From Rhodococcus sp. ARC_M5 (GTDB lineage: Bacteria > Actinomycetota > Actinomycetes > Mycobacteriales > Mycobacteriaceae), in contig NZ_JALGQE010000005.1 of NCBI RefSeq assembly GCF_022810405.1, positions 124,001 to 188,000 on the forward strand: a stretch of 64,000 bases of DNA, in the 5' to 3' direction. Each line of letters starts with the position of its first letter. Position 1 is the stretch's first letter. The notes under the pieces are model-generated. The model ran no database searches. It was given only the letters and a program-made list of their open reading frames with translations, and was not told the origin of the DNA. A program made the position numbers and the translations under genes. Below are positions 33,374 through 42,425 of the stretch, one piece after another.

Positions 33374-33456
33374 CGCACTGGTAGCCAGCGAGTACGCCCG
33401 ATTCCGGCCCAGCTCCAGGTGGCGCTGGTAGCGTTCAGTCGGCCGGGGATCTGCCC

Positions 33457-35310
33457 ATGAGAGGTATGCCCATTTCCAGACCGGGGATTGCGGTGACGGC
33501 CGAGGGCCGAACACGGTACAGACCTGGCCTCGAAGCCACACACTCGAGTGTCGACGACGACTACAAGTATTTCGCGAACACAGCGCGCGAGCGTTGGGTG
33601 CGGTATTTCATCGGAACCCTGACACTGTTGTTCGGCCTGTCCGGGATCCTGATGGTTCCCACCGGCATCCACTACGACGGCTTGGCGGTATTCGTCCTCA
33701 TCGGGGCGTTGACGACGATTCCGGTCGCGATCGTGTGGTTCGTCAGACCATGGCCGTCGACACGTCTGGCCAATGCCTTCGTGTTCTACGCGGACGTCGG
33801 CATCGTTGGCATCCTGTTCAGCAGCACCGACCATTACGTACCGCTGGCCGGGTGCATGATGTTCACGATCGTGGCCGTCTTCACCGTCATTGCCAGCTCT
33901 TTCCGAGTCATGTGGGCTCACCTGGCAGTCTCGGTGGCGACGGTACTTGCGCTCGGCGTACTCGCGGTCGGTCAGGGAAAGAACCCGTGGCTGGTGGCAG
34001 CAACCGCAGTCACAGTCGCCACGTTGTACCTCACCCCCCTGATGATGCGGGCGTACATCCGGCATCTACGTTCTCGGGCATCGGGCGCCGTCGTCGATTC
34101 GCTGACGGGCCTGTACAACCGGCGCGGATTGCTCGAGGCGATCGACGACGTCGGTACCGCGTCCACCGACTGCACCTCGGATCGAACCCTCGGGGTCACC
34201 GTTCTCGACATCGATCGGTTCAAGGACATCAACGACAGATTCGGGCACCCCACCGGCGACGCAGTGCTGATCGAGGTCGCCTCGCGACTCACCGCCGCGG
34301 TTCCGAAGACATCGGTGGTCTCGCGTCTGAGCGGCGACGAGTTCGTCATCGTGCACGTCGGTTCGCCCGGCGAGATCGAATCGACCGATCACAGGATCCG
34401 GGCCGGTCTCGACGAGAGCTTCTCCGGGCCGCCCTTCACCGCCAGTGTCGGTTCGGCCTCGGAGCTACTAGGGAGCGAACCCGTCACCCCTACCGTCGTG
34501 CGCACACTGATCGCACTGGCCGATATCGAGATGTATCGCAACAAGTCTCGACTGTACGAGGACGACGGCACTGCACGGGGCAGCAGCACCGGAACGCGAG
34601 CGGCCGTCCGCACGCGCATCGAGACTCTGATCTCGCGAGGCGGGCCGGACGTGGTGTTCCAACCTATCTGCGACGCGGCCACCACGAAGGTCGTCGGGTA
34701 CGAGGCGCTCTCTCGCTTTCCTTTCGGCTACGGCCCGCCGTCGATGTGGTTCCGCGACGCCACCGATGCGGGAATCGGACCGCTTCTCGAAGTCGCGGCC
34801 ATCGACCGCGCGCTGGCCGCATCCGAATCACTTCCCTGCGGGATCTTCATCTCACTCAACGCATCTGCCGACACCATTCGCTCCACCGATCTGGCTGCCG
34901 TACTGCGGCCGTTCCAGAAGAACCGACAGTTCCACATCGAAATCACCGAACACGAGCGAGTCCACGACTACCGCGCGGTCGCCCGAACCATCGAATCTTT
35001 GCGCGGAGCTGGCATCTCCATCTCCGTCGACGATGTGGGTGCCGGCTTCGCCGGACTTCGCCAGGTGGTCGAGTTGCGACCCGACACCCTGAAGGTCGAC
35101 TACGCACTGGTGCACGGAATCGACACCGACCCGATTCGACGGGCCGCCGCTGCATCGGTGATCGGATTCGCACACGAGATCGGCTCGACGGTCATCATGG
35201 AAGGCGTCGAAACCGAAGCGGAACTGCGGGTGGCCGTCGAACTCGGAGCAGACATGGTGCAGGGCTTTCTCACCGGACGACCTTTACCGCTGTCGGGCAT
35301 CAGCAGGTAG
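33457..35310 (+). CDS. GGDEF-EAL c-di-GMP protein with membrane sensor
   Basis: A 617 aa protein with about six N-terminal membrane helices (residues 45-205), then a GGDEF domain with SGDEF at 292-296, then an EAL domain with EAL at 416-418. The EAL domain keeps EITE, DDVGAG and KVDYALV in order and EGVETEAEL, so phosphodiesterase activity is possible. SGDEF is an allowed variant of GGDEF, and DIDRFKDIND gives the metal Asp residues. Hence synthesis, degradation, or both of c-di-GMP are possible. It stands alone on the plus strand. Confidence 0.88.
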   Translation: MRGMPISRPGIAVTAEGRTRYRPGLEATHSSVDDDYKYFANTARERWVRYFIGTLTLLFGLSGILMVPTGIHYDGLAVFVLIGALTTIPVAIVWFVRPWPSTRLANAFVFYADVGIVGILFSSTDHYVPLAGCMMFTIVAVFTVIASSFRVMWAHLAVSVATVLALGVLAVGQGKNPWLVAATAVTVATLYLTPLMMRAYIRHLRSRASGAVVDSLTGLYNRRGLLEAIDDVGTASTDCTSDRTLGVTVLDIDRFKDINDRFGHPTGDAVLIEVASRLTAAVPKTSVVSRLSGDEFVIVHVGSPGEIESTDHRIRAGLDESFSGPPFTASVGSASELLGSEPVTPTVVRTLIALADIEMYRNKSRLYEDDGTARGSSTGTRAAVRTRIETLISRGGPDVVFQPICDAATTKVVGYEALSRFPFGYGPPSMWFRDATDAGIGPLLEVAAIDRALAASESLPCGIFISLNASADTIRSTDLAAVLRPFQKNRQFHIEITEHERVHDYRAVARTIESLRGAGISISVDDVGAGFAGLRQVVELRPDTLKVDYALVHGIDTDPIRRAAAASVIGFAHEIGSTVIMEGVETEAELRVAVELGADMVQGFLTGRPLPLSGISR

Positions 35311-35337
35311 CGCTGCACCGCCACTCTCGCAGAGAAC

Positions 35338-35652
35338 TCAGATCGACGAATCGACGGTGAACTTGGTCAGTGACGGCGCGGCAGCCAGCAACGGCGGCAA
35401 ATCGACGATCTTGCCGGGACCGGCCCGGAACTCGCGGTACTTCGCATCGGCCTCGACCGACTCCCACGTCTCGTAGGCGACGACATGCGCCTCGTTCTCC
35501 TCGTCCACCCACACCTCGACACCGAGGCAACCCTCGAATGCGCGGGTATCGGCTAGCACCGTGCGCAGCAACTCACGCGCCTCGGCAAGAGATTCGGGCT
35601 TGAAGGTCAGATCCAACAGAGCAATGAGAGCCATGGGCTTCACCTTAGTCAT
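35338..35652 (-). CDS. Antibiotic-biosynthesis-monooxygenase (ABM) domain protein
   Basis: A 104 aa ABM-fold protein with a ferredoxin-like alpha/beta barrel, as in heme-degrading or quinone-oxidising monooxygenases. It has the strand-helix start ALLDLTFKPESLAEAREL and VVAYETWESVEADAKYREF. The ATG at 35652 overlaps the PucR stop (ATGA), supporting that start; a second ATG lies six codons later. Its position after PucR suggests cotranscription, but purine pathways do not need this fold. Function unclear. Confidence 0.75.
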   Translation of the reverse strand: MTKVKPMALIALLDLTFKPESLAEARELLRTVLADTRAFEGCLGVEVWVDEENEAHVVAYETWESVEADAKYREFRAGPGKIVDLPPLLAAAPSLTKFTVDSSI

Positions 35653-37154
35653 CTCAGCCGAAGTGCCAAGTAGAACTCGATTCTGTCCTCCAGCCGCGAC
35701 AGATCGCGGCCGGTGAGTTCCTCGATCCGCTGGATGCGATATCGGACGGAATTGACGTGCATGTGCAGTTGTTCGGCACATCGCGTCCAGGCACCGTTGG
35801 TGTCGAGGTACACCGACAACGTCTCCACGAGATCACTGTTGTGCTGATCGTCGTACTCGACCAACGGAGCGAGCAGACGTGAGGTGAACATCCGTCGCAC
35901 GTCGTCGGGAACGTTGGCGAGAAGAATTGTCAGCGTGGCTAATTCATCATGTCCGACGACGCTGCAGTCCGAGCCACGGCGCTCGGCGAGCCGGCGGGCA
36001 TACCGCGCTTCCTCGATGGCGCTTCGGATCTCGGCGGGCGCGGTCGGAGCACTGACACCGATCGACGTGCCGCTCCCGACCAATCCCGGGGCCAACGCCT
36101 GGACAGCACGCCGGATGGAATCGGTTCGATCGGTCGGCGCCTCCACCAACGCGAACGCCTCGTCGTCGACGACTCCCACCGTGATCTCGAGCGGTGCCAG
36201 CACCTCTCGCAGAAGCGGGCGCAACTCACCGAGCCGCACCGTCTCACCCGACGTGGCCACAGCTATTGCTGCGTACCGTGTTTCGATGTCGAGTCCGATG
36301 ACGTGCATCTGAGCGAGGATGTCTGTGGCCGTCGCCCCACCGACGATCGAGCGCACGAATTCCTGGGCCAGAATCCCTGAGCCAGACAAGCGATCGTCCG
36401 CACGGCTGCGCTCGACCGCGACGATGGACGCCAACTGCTCGGCCAGCGAGATCCGCGGTGCATCCCATGTCTGCCAATCGCTTTCGAATGCCACGAACCA
36501 GTCCACCACCCGCGGCGTGACCTCTCCGTCGACCGCAAAGATCGAGACCCTCTGCGCCTGTGAGTATCTCGGCATCCGGACGGACGTCATGAACTCGTGC
36601 GCCAGGTAGCCGGTGTCGGGTGGATCCTCGGATCCGGCGAGTACCCGCCCCGACGAGGTGACGACCCAGCACCTCATCCCCAGGTCTGAACTAACCATGT
36701 CCAGGAGCGGACCCAGCCCGCCGCCCGGTCCTGCGCTCGCCACGAGGCGTCGGTGCCGATCGAGCACGAGGCTCAGGTCCGATGCTCGTGCCGTCGACAG
36801 TTGCCGGACGACGCTCTCGGTGACCGTGGCGAACGCGATGTCGGCGGGTACGCGAAAGAGCGGCAGACCGTATTCGCGACAGGCGTCGACCAGATCGTCG
36901 GGTACCACGCCGCCGTCGGATGCCGCCAGCGCGGCGATGCCGGCCTTGGACACCGCCCGTACGAACGTCCTCGAGTCCTCGGGGCCGGTCCGCCACATCA
37001 ATCCCGTCAACACCAGCTCGCCGCCGCTGAGGTAGCGGCTCGGATCGAGCATGTCGGTGGTCACGACCCATCTGATCGTCGGGTCGAAATGCTCGGGAGT
37101 CACGATCGGCTGCAGCTCGAGGTCGGGGAGATCGACCAGATCACGCAGTCTCAC
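35649..37154 (-). CDS. PucR-family purine-catabolism regulator
   Basis: A 501 aa regulator. The N-terminal PucR sensor domain opens with VRLRDLVDLPDLELQPI. A middle GGDEF-like CdaR region follows, and the C-terminal PucR helix-turn-helix contains TNGAWTRCAEQLHMHVNSVRYRI. The GTG at 37154 is preferred, with GGAGG ten bases before it; the frame stays open upstream. It is divergent from the xanthine dehydrogenase operon, the usual layout for the activator of purine genes. The effector is probably a purine breakdown product such as allantoin or urate. Confidence 0.88.
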   Translation of the reverse strand: MRLRDLVDLPDLELQPIVTPEHFDPTIRWVVTTDMLDPSRYLSGGELVLTGLMWRTGPEDSRTFVRAVSKAGIAALAASDGGVVPDDLVDACREYGLPLFRVPADIAFATVTESVVRQLSTARASDLSLVLDRHRRLVASAGPGGGLGPLLDMVSSDLGMRCWVVTSSGRVLAGSEDPPDTGYLAHEFMTSVRMPRYSQAQRVSIFAVDGEVTPRVVDWFVAFESDWQTWDAPRISLAEQLASIVAVERSRADDRLSGSGILAQEFVRSIVGGATATDILAQMHVIGLDIETRYAAIAVATSGETVRLGELRPLLREVLAPLEITVGVVDDEAFALVEAPTDRTDSIRRAVQALAPGLVGSGTSIGVSAPTAPAEIRSAIEEARYARRLAERRGSDCSVVGHDELATLTILLANVPDDVRRMFTSRLLAPLVEYDDQHNSDLVETLSVYLDTNGAWTRCAEQLHMHVNSVRYRIQRIEELTGRDLSRLEDRIEFYLALRLR

Positions 37155-37175
37155 GGTGATTCGACCTCCCTCTTC

Positions 37176-37196
37176 GTAGGAACCTCCAAAACCTAC
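37176..37196. promoter_or_regulatory. Inverted repeat between PucR and xanthine dehydrogenase genes
   Basis: GTAGG (37176-37180) and CCTAC (37192-37196) form an inverted repeat with an 11-base spacer, in the 149-base gap between pucR and the FAD-subunit gene. It is a candidate PucR site by position only; five-base arms are weak evidence. Confidence 0.35.
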
Positions 37197-37303
37197 ACTG
37201 TGATCGGCGTCATACTTCGTTGTTCCTGTCTCTCGTTCGCATCGTGCCCGGCGGCTGTACTGGGTGAACACGACCGAAAGACACGTGAGCGGAGAGCAGC
37301 ACG

Positions 37304-38170
37304 ATGGAATTTCTACGACCGCAGACCTGGAGCGACGCGTTGGCCGCGAAGGCCGACGACGTCGACGTGGTGCCCATCCAGGGCGGCACCGACGTCATGG
37401 TCGAGATGAACTTCGACCTGCACCGGCCGGGCGGACTGCTGGATCTGAACCCGATCACCGAACTCACCGAATGGGAACGGCTCCCCGACGGAACGCTCCG
37501 GGTGGGTGCAGGCGTGCCGTACGTCCGCATCATCGCCGAGCTCGGAGACGCGCTTCCTGGCATTTCCCAGGCGTCGCGCACCGTCGGCTCACCGCAGATC
37601 CGCAATCGCGGCACGGTCGGAGGCAACCTCGGGGGCGCGTCCCCCGCAGGCGATCTGCATGCACCACTGCTCGCTGCGGGCGCGACCGTCGAGGTCGAAT
37701 CTGCCGAGCGCGGCGTGCGCATGATCCCCGCGACCGAGTTCTACCTCGGCGTCAAACGTAATTCCTGTCAGCCGGACGAACTCATCCGAGCGTTTCACGT
37801 AGCGCCGGCAGCGGGACCGCAGTACTTCTCGAAGATCGGCACCCGTAATGCGATGGTCATCGCCGTCTGTTCGTTCTCGATCGCACTGTTTCCGCAGGAG
37901 GGTCGCATCGGTACCGGTCTCGGCTCCGCTGCGCCGACGCCGCGCCGGGCTTACGATGCCGAGAACTACCTCGCGGCCGAACTCGAGTGGGACGGCGCCC
38001 TCGATCCTCGGGTGTCGGAGGAATTCGGCCGATTGGTCAGTGCGGCAGCAAGTCCCATCGACGACGTACGAGGCACTGCCGATTACCGCAAGCACGCCCT
38101 GTCCGTGATGGCCCGGCGAACACTGGGTTGGGCATGGCGAGACCTCACAGCCGCACGGAAGGTGGCCTGA
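37304..38170 (+). CDS. Xanthine dehydrogenase FAD subunit
   Basis: A 288 aa FAD-binding subunit of a three-part molybdenum hydroxylase. Seen are PIQGGTDVMVEM (FAD phosphate loop), RTVGSPQIRNRGTVGGNLGG in two adjoining FAD segments and a GAGVPYVRI core; the C-terminal CO dehydrogenase-type domain follows. It is the first gene after the PucR promoter and is followed by the iron-sulfur subunit after two bases. It passes electrons from the 2Fe-2S clusters to NAD. Substrates are hypoxanthine and xanthine, inferred from the cluster. Confidence 0.9.
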   Translation: MEFLRPQTWSDALAAKADDVDVVPIQGGTDVMVEMNFDLHRPGGLLDLNPITELTEWERLPDGTLRVGAGVPYVRIIAELGDALPGISQASRTVGSPQIRNRGTVGGNLGGASPAGDLHAPLLAAGATVEVESAERGVRMIPATEFYLGVKRNSCQPDELIRAFHVAPAAGPQYFSKIGTRNAMVIAVCSFSIALFPQEGRIGTGLGSAAPTPRRAYDAENYLAAELEWDGALDPRVSEEFGRLVSAAASPIDDVRGTADYRKHALSVMARRTLGWAWRDLTAARKVA

Positions 38171-38172
38171 AC

Positions 38173-38646
38173 ATGCGAGTCAACTGCACCATCAACGGAA
38201 AAGACATGGAAGCCGACGACGTCTGGGAGGGCGAAAGTCTGCTCTACCTGCTGCGTGAACGCATGGGGCTCCCCGGCTCCAAGAACGCGTGCGAACAGGG
38301 CGAATGCGGTTCGTGCACCGTCTACCTCGACGGCATCCCCGCCTGCGCCTGCCTGGTGGCCGCCGGACAGGTCGAGGGCCGCGAGATTCGTACCGTCGAA
38401 GGCCTCGCCGACGGCGACAAGCTGGATCCGATGCAAGAAGCGTTCGTCGAGTGCGGAGCCGTGCAGTGCGGCTTCTGCACACCGGGTCTCGTGGTTCAAG
38501 CTCACGACCTGATCGAACGTGTACCCAATCCGTCGGACGTGGAGATTCGTGAGTCTCTCGCCGGAAACCTCTGCCGCTGTACCGGATACGAGAAGATTCT
38601 CGACGCCGTTCGCCTCGCAGCAACTCGGAAGGCCGAAGCCATATGA
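38173..38646 (+). CDS. Xanthine dehydrogenase 2Fe-2S subunit
   Basis: A 157 aa iron-sulfur subunit. The plant-type cluster is bound by CEQGECGSC with a fourth Cys in ACAC. The second, alpha-helical cluster is bound by CGFC and CRC, ending in RCTGYEKI. This is the standard layout of the small subunit of xanthine dehydrogenase. Its ATG is two bases after the FAD-subunit stop. Its stop overlaps the following deaminase by four bases. Confidence 0.92.
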   Translation: MRVNCTINGKDMEADDVWEGESLLYLLRERMGLPGSKNACEQGECGSCTVYLDGIPACACLVAAGQVEGREIRTVEGLADGDKLDPMQEAFVECGAVQCGFCTPGLVVQAHDLIERVPNPSDVEIRESLAGNLCRCTGYEKILDAVRLAATRKAEAI

Positions 38647-39995
38647 CCACGGTGATCTCGGGTGCGTACATCGCTCCGATCGTCGGTGACGAAATCCCGA
38701 ACGGCTACCTCGTTGTCGAGGGCACGATGATCACCGCTGTCGGTTCGGGCCCGGCACCGATCATCGCCGGGGCCGAGACGATCGACGCCTCTGGCTGCCT
38801 CGTCACCCCCGGCCTCGTCAACACCCACCACCACCTGTACCAGTGGGCGTCCCAGGGCCTGGCCAAGGACAACACCCTCTTCGAATGGCTTGTCGCACTG
38901 TACAAGCCGTGGTCCAAGATGGACGCCGAGGTCGTCGGCGGAGCCGCCGCCGCCGGCCTCGGTTGGCTGGCAAAATCGGGCTGCACCACCAGCACCGATC
39001 ACCATTACATCTTCCCCAAGGGCCGAGGCGACCTGTTCGCCGCCGAGATCGACGCGGCACAGCGCATCGGCGTCCGATTCCAGCCGTGCCGCGGCTCGAT
39101 GGACCGGGGTGTGTCCGACGGCGGTCTGCCGCCGGACGAGGTTGTCGAATCACTCGACGACATCCTCACCGCCACCGCCGAGGCCATCGACACCTATCAC
39201 GACGCCTCCTTCGGTTCCATGCTCCGGATCGCGGTCGCACCCTGTTCGCCTTTCTCCATCAGTAAAGAGCTGCTCGTGGAGTCCGCTGGGCTTGCTCGCG
39301 CCAAAGGTGTTCGGCTGCATACTCATCTGGCCGAGACCCTGGATGAAGAAGAGCACTGCCTCGCTCAGATGAACTGCACCCCGGTCGAGTACATGGAGCA
39401 GGTGGGCTGGCTGGGCGACGACGTGTGGTTCGCGCACGCGGTACACCTGCACGATTCCGATATCGCGAAGATGGCGGCCACCGGTACCGGTACTGCGCAC
39501 TGCCCGAGCTCGAACGCTCGGCTCGGTGCAGGCATCGCCCGTATTTCCGATCTGCTCGCCGCCGGCGCGCCCGTCGGCCTCGGAGTCGACGGCTCGGCCT
39601 CGGCCGAAATGGTGCCACTGGCCGGCGAAGTCCGGCAGGCGATGTACATGCAGCGCGCCAAGTACGGACCGACTGCGCTGACGGCGCGTCAGGCACTCGA
39701 GATCGGAACGCTGGGCGGTGCAACGGTACTCGGTCGTCAGAGCGAGATCGGTTCGCTCGAGGTCGGAAAGCTGGCCGACATCGCGATCTGGCGAACAGAC
39801 GGCTTCTACTCGGCGGTGGACGACCCCGTCGTTGCGTTCGCGTACGGGCAGACACCACCGCTCGCGCGGTTGATGGTCGGCGGTCGGACGATCGTCGAGA
39901 ACGACGTCTTGACCAGCGCACCGCAGGACGAGGTAGGCCGCGCCGGTGCCGATGCGCACCGTCGCCTGATGACACTCGCGGAGGACGTGCTGTGA
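38643..39995 (+). CDS. 8-oxoguanine/guanine deaminase (amidohydrolase)
   Basis: A 450 aa cyclic amidohydrolase of the TrzN/AtzB-like group, which includes 8-oxoguanine deaminase. The metal site is given by NTHHHLYQW near residue 60, HLAE near 222, HAVHLHD near 265 and VDGSASAE near 315. It sits inside the xanthine dehydrogenase operon, overlapping both neighbours by four bases. Conversion of guanine to xanthine, or of 8-oxoguanine to urate, would feed this pathway. Sequence alone does not separate these two substrates. Confidence 0.85.
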   Translation: MTTVISGAYIAPIVGDEIPNGYLVVEGTMITAVGSGPAPIIAGAETIDASGCLVTPGLVNTHHHLYQWASQGLAKDNTLFEWLVALYKPWSKMDAEVVGGAAAAGLGWLAKSGCTTSTDHHYIFPKGRGDLFAAEIDAAQRIGVRFQPCRGSMDRGVSDGGLPPDEVVESLDDILTATAEAIDTYHDASFGSMLRIAVAPCSPFSISKELLVESAGLARAKGVRLHTHLAETLDEEEHCLAQMNCTPVEYMEQVGWLGDDVWFAHAVHLHDSDIAKMAATGTGTAHCPSSNARLGAGIARISDLLAAGAPVGLGVDGSASAEMVPLAGEVRQAMYMQRAKYGPTALTARQALEIGTLGGATVLGRQSEIGSLEVGKLADIAIWRTDGFYSAVDDPVVAFAYGQTPPLARLMVGGRTIVENDVLTSAPQDEVGRAGADAHRRLMTLAEDVL

Positions 39996-42316
39996 GCGCC
40001 CCGACCACTACACCCCGGCAAGCTCCCGCCGACATCCCCGCACCGGGACGCGGCCGCGTCGGCGACAGCCCGCTACGGCCCGACGGCACGCTGAAGGTCA
40101 AGGGCGAGTTCGCGTATTCGTCCGACCTGTTCATCGACGGCATGCTGTGGGGCGCAACGCTCCGCAGCCCGCACCCACGCGCGAAGATCGTCTCCGTCGA
40201 CATCTCGAAGGCGCTGGCGACACCCGGCGTCGAGGCGGTACTCACCCACGACGACGTGCCGGGGCGCAAGTGCTTCGGGCTCGACCACACGTGGGATCAG
40301 CCGGTACTGGCCTTCGACGAGGTGCGGCACGAGGGTGAACCGATCGCACTCATCGCCGCCGATCATCCCGAAACTGCCCGGCGTGCAATGGAGAAGATCG
40401 TCGTGGTCTACGACGTGCTCGAGCCCCTGACCGACGCTCGACGCGCAGCACTGGATCCGGACTACCCCAAGGTGCAGGAACGCGGCGGGGTGGCGCGCCA
40501 TCAGCCGGTGCGTGTCGGCAACGTCGCTGCCGCCCGCGCCACCGCGGACGTGATCGTCAGCAGCGACTTCGCCGTCGGAATCCAGGATCAGGCATTCCTG
40601 GGACCCGAATCGGGACTGGCTGTGCCGGCCGAGGACGGCGGAATCGATCTCTATGTCGCGACCCAGTGGATGCACAACGATCTGGCCCAGATCGGTCCGT
40701 GCCTCGGACTGCCCGAGGAGAAGATCCGGATGACGCTCGCCGGCGTCGGTGGTGCGTTCGGTGGCCGCGAGGACCTGTCGATGCAGATCCACGCGGCGAT
40801 GCTCGCGATGCACACCGGCAAGCCGGTCAAGATCGTCTACAACCGCTACGAATCGTTCTTCGGCCACGTGCACCGCCACCCGGCGCAGATGCACTACGAG
40901 TACGGTGCAACCAGCGACGGCAAACTCGTGTTCGCGGACGTCGAGATCATCCTCGACGGCGGCGCATACACCTCGGCCACCTTGAACGTCGTCGGCAATG
41001 CCGCCTCGCTCGGGGTCGGACCGTACATCATTCCCAACATCGAGATCGACGCCTACGGGGTGTACACGAACAATCCACCCTGCGGTGCGATGCGTGGATT
41101 CGGCGCAGTACAAGCATGTTTCGCGTACGAATCCATGATGGACAAGCTCGGCGAGGCCTGCGGCATCGGTCCCGTGGCGATCCGGCAGATCAACGCCGTC
41201 AGCCAGGGATCGATCCTCGCGACCGGCCAGGTCATCGAAGCCCCTGCCCCACTGGCCGAGATGCTCTCCCGAGCCGAGGCGATGGAACTGCCTGCCCCAG
41301 TGGACGCGTCGGACATCCGTAATCTGCCGGGCGGGGCGTCGCAGACCACCCACGGCGAAGGCGTCGTACGCGGGATCGGATACGGCGTCGGCATCAAAAA
41401 CATCTGCTTCTCCGAGAACTACGACGACTACTCCACCGCGCGCGTACGGCTGGAGGTGATCGGGGGCGAGGCAACAGCATTGGTGCACACCGCCGCTGCC
41501 GAGGTGGGTCAAGGTCTGGTGACGTTGGAGGCGCAGATCGCGCGCACCGAGCTCGGCGTCACCAACGTGGTCATCCATCCCGCCGACACCAAGGTCGGCA
41601 ATGCCGGCTCCTCCTCCGCATCGCGGCAGTCGTACATGACCGGCGGCGCCGTCAAGACCGCGTGCGAGGCCGTCCGCGAGGCGGTGTTCGTCCTGGCCGG
41701 CCTGTACCTCGGGCGTGCGGTGGCCGACCTGAGCCTCGACGGCGGCAAGATCGTCTCGGCGACCGACGGTGTGCTGGCGACGATCGAGGATGTGCTCGGC
41801 GAGCGGGTCATCGAGCAGACACGTGAATTCCACCATCGCCCCACCAGCGGAATGGATCCCGTCACCGGACAGGGCGCAAGCCACACCCAGCTCGCTCTGT
41901 GCGTGCATCGTGCAGTGGTGGACGTCGACGTCGAGCTCGGCCTGGTGAAGGTGGTCGAGATGGCGGCCGTGCAGGACGTCGGCAAGATCCTCAACCGGCT
42001 GTCGCTCGAAGGCCAGATCCACGGCGGCACAGCGCAGGGCCTCGGTCTCGCGGTGATGGAGGAGATCGTCGTCGTCGACGGCCTCGTGAAGAACCCGTCG
42101 TTCACCGACTACCTCATTCCGACGATTCTCGACATGCCGCCCATGAAACTGGACATTCTCGAGAACCCGGATCCCCTGGCACCCTATGGCCTTCGCGGTG
42201 CGGGCGAGCCACCCACGCTGTCGTCCACGCCTGCCGTCGTCGCAGCCATCCGCAATGCCACCGGACTCGCATTGACCCGAGTGCCCGTTCGACCCGAACA
42301 CATCATCAACCCCTGA
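39992..42316 (+). CDS. Xanthine dehydrogenase molybdopterin subunit
   Basis: A 774 aa large subunit binding the molybdenum cofactor. Seen are the domain-I start with GEFAYSSDL, AGVGGAFGGRED near residue 250, GAMRGFGAVQ near 370 and the catalytic Glu in LRGAGEPPTLSS close to the end. The length is normal for bacterial XdhB/PucD-type subunits. GTG at 39992 overlaps the deaminase stop. It hydroxylates hypoxanthine and xanthine to urate with electrons passed to the FeS and FAD subunits. XdhC (43870) should sulfurate or insert its cofactor. Confidence 0.92.
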   Translation: MSAPTTTPRQAPADIPAPGRGRVGDSPLRPDGTLKVKGEFAYSSDLFIDGMLWGATLRSPHPRAKIVSVDISKALATPGVEAVLTHDDVPGRKCFGLDHTWDQPVLAFDEVRHEGEPIALIAADHPETARRAMEKIVVVYDVLEPLTDARRAALDPDYPKVQERGGVARHQPVRVGNVAAARATADVIVSSDFAVGIQDQAFLGPESGLAVPAEDGGIDLYVATQWMHNDLAQIGPCLGLPEEKIRMTLAGVGGAFGGREDLSMQIHAAMLAMHTGKPVKIVYNRYESFFGHVHRHPAQMHYEYGATSDGKLVFADVEIILDGGAYTSATLNVVGNAASLGVGPYIIPNIEIDAYGVYTNNPPCGAMRGFGAVQACFAYESMMDKLGEACGIGPVAIRQINAVSQGSILATGQVIEAPAPLAEMLSRAEAMELPAPVDASDIRNLPGGASQTTHGEGVVRGIGYGVGIKNICFSENYDDYSTARVRLEVIGGEATALVHTAAAEVGQGLVTLEAQIARTELGVTNVVIHPADTKVGNAGSSSASRQSYMTGGAVKTACEAVREAVFVLAGLYLGRAVADLSLDGGKIVSATDGVLATIEDVLGERVIEQTREFHHRPTSGMDPVTGQGASHTQLALCVHRAVVDVDVELGLVKVVEMAAVQDVGKILNRLSLEGQIHGGTAQGLGLAVMEEIVVVDGLVKNPSFTDYLIPTILDMPPMKLDILENPDPLAPYGLRGAGEPPTLSSTPAVVAAIRNATGLALTRVPVRPEHIINP

Positions 42317-42425
42317 CTCATTCGATGAGACCTTCTCCAGCACAGCGGAACCCGACGCCAACTCCCCCGGCACGGTCACCGTCGCAAACCCGGACAAGGT
42401 TGATCACGCCCTGGGAGGGCCGATC

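Noticed and set aside
40073-42397. Long open antisense frame over the molybdopterin subunit
   Set aside because: The sense protein has full family motifs and operon overlaps; the antisense product has no recognisable motif.
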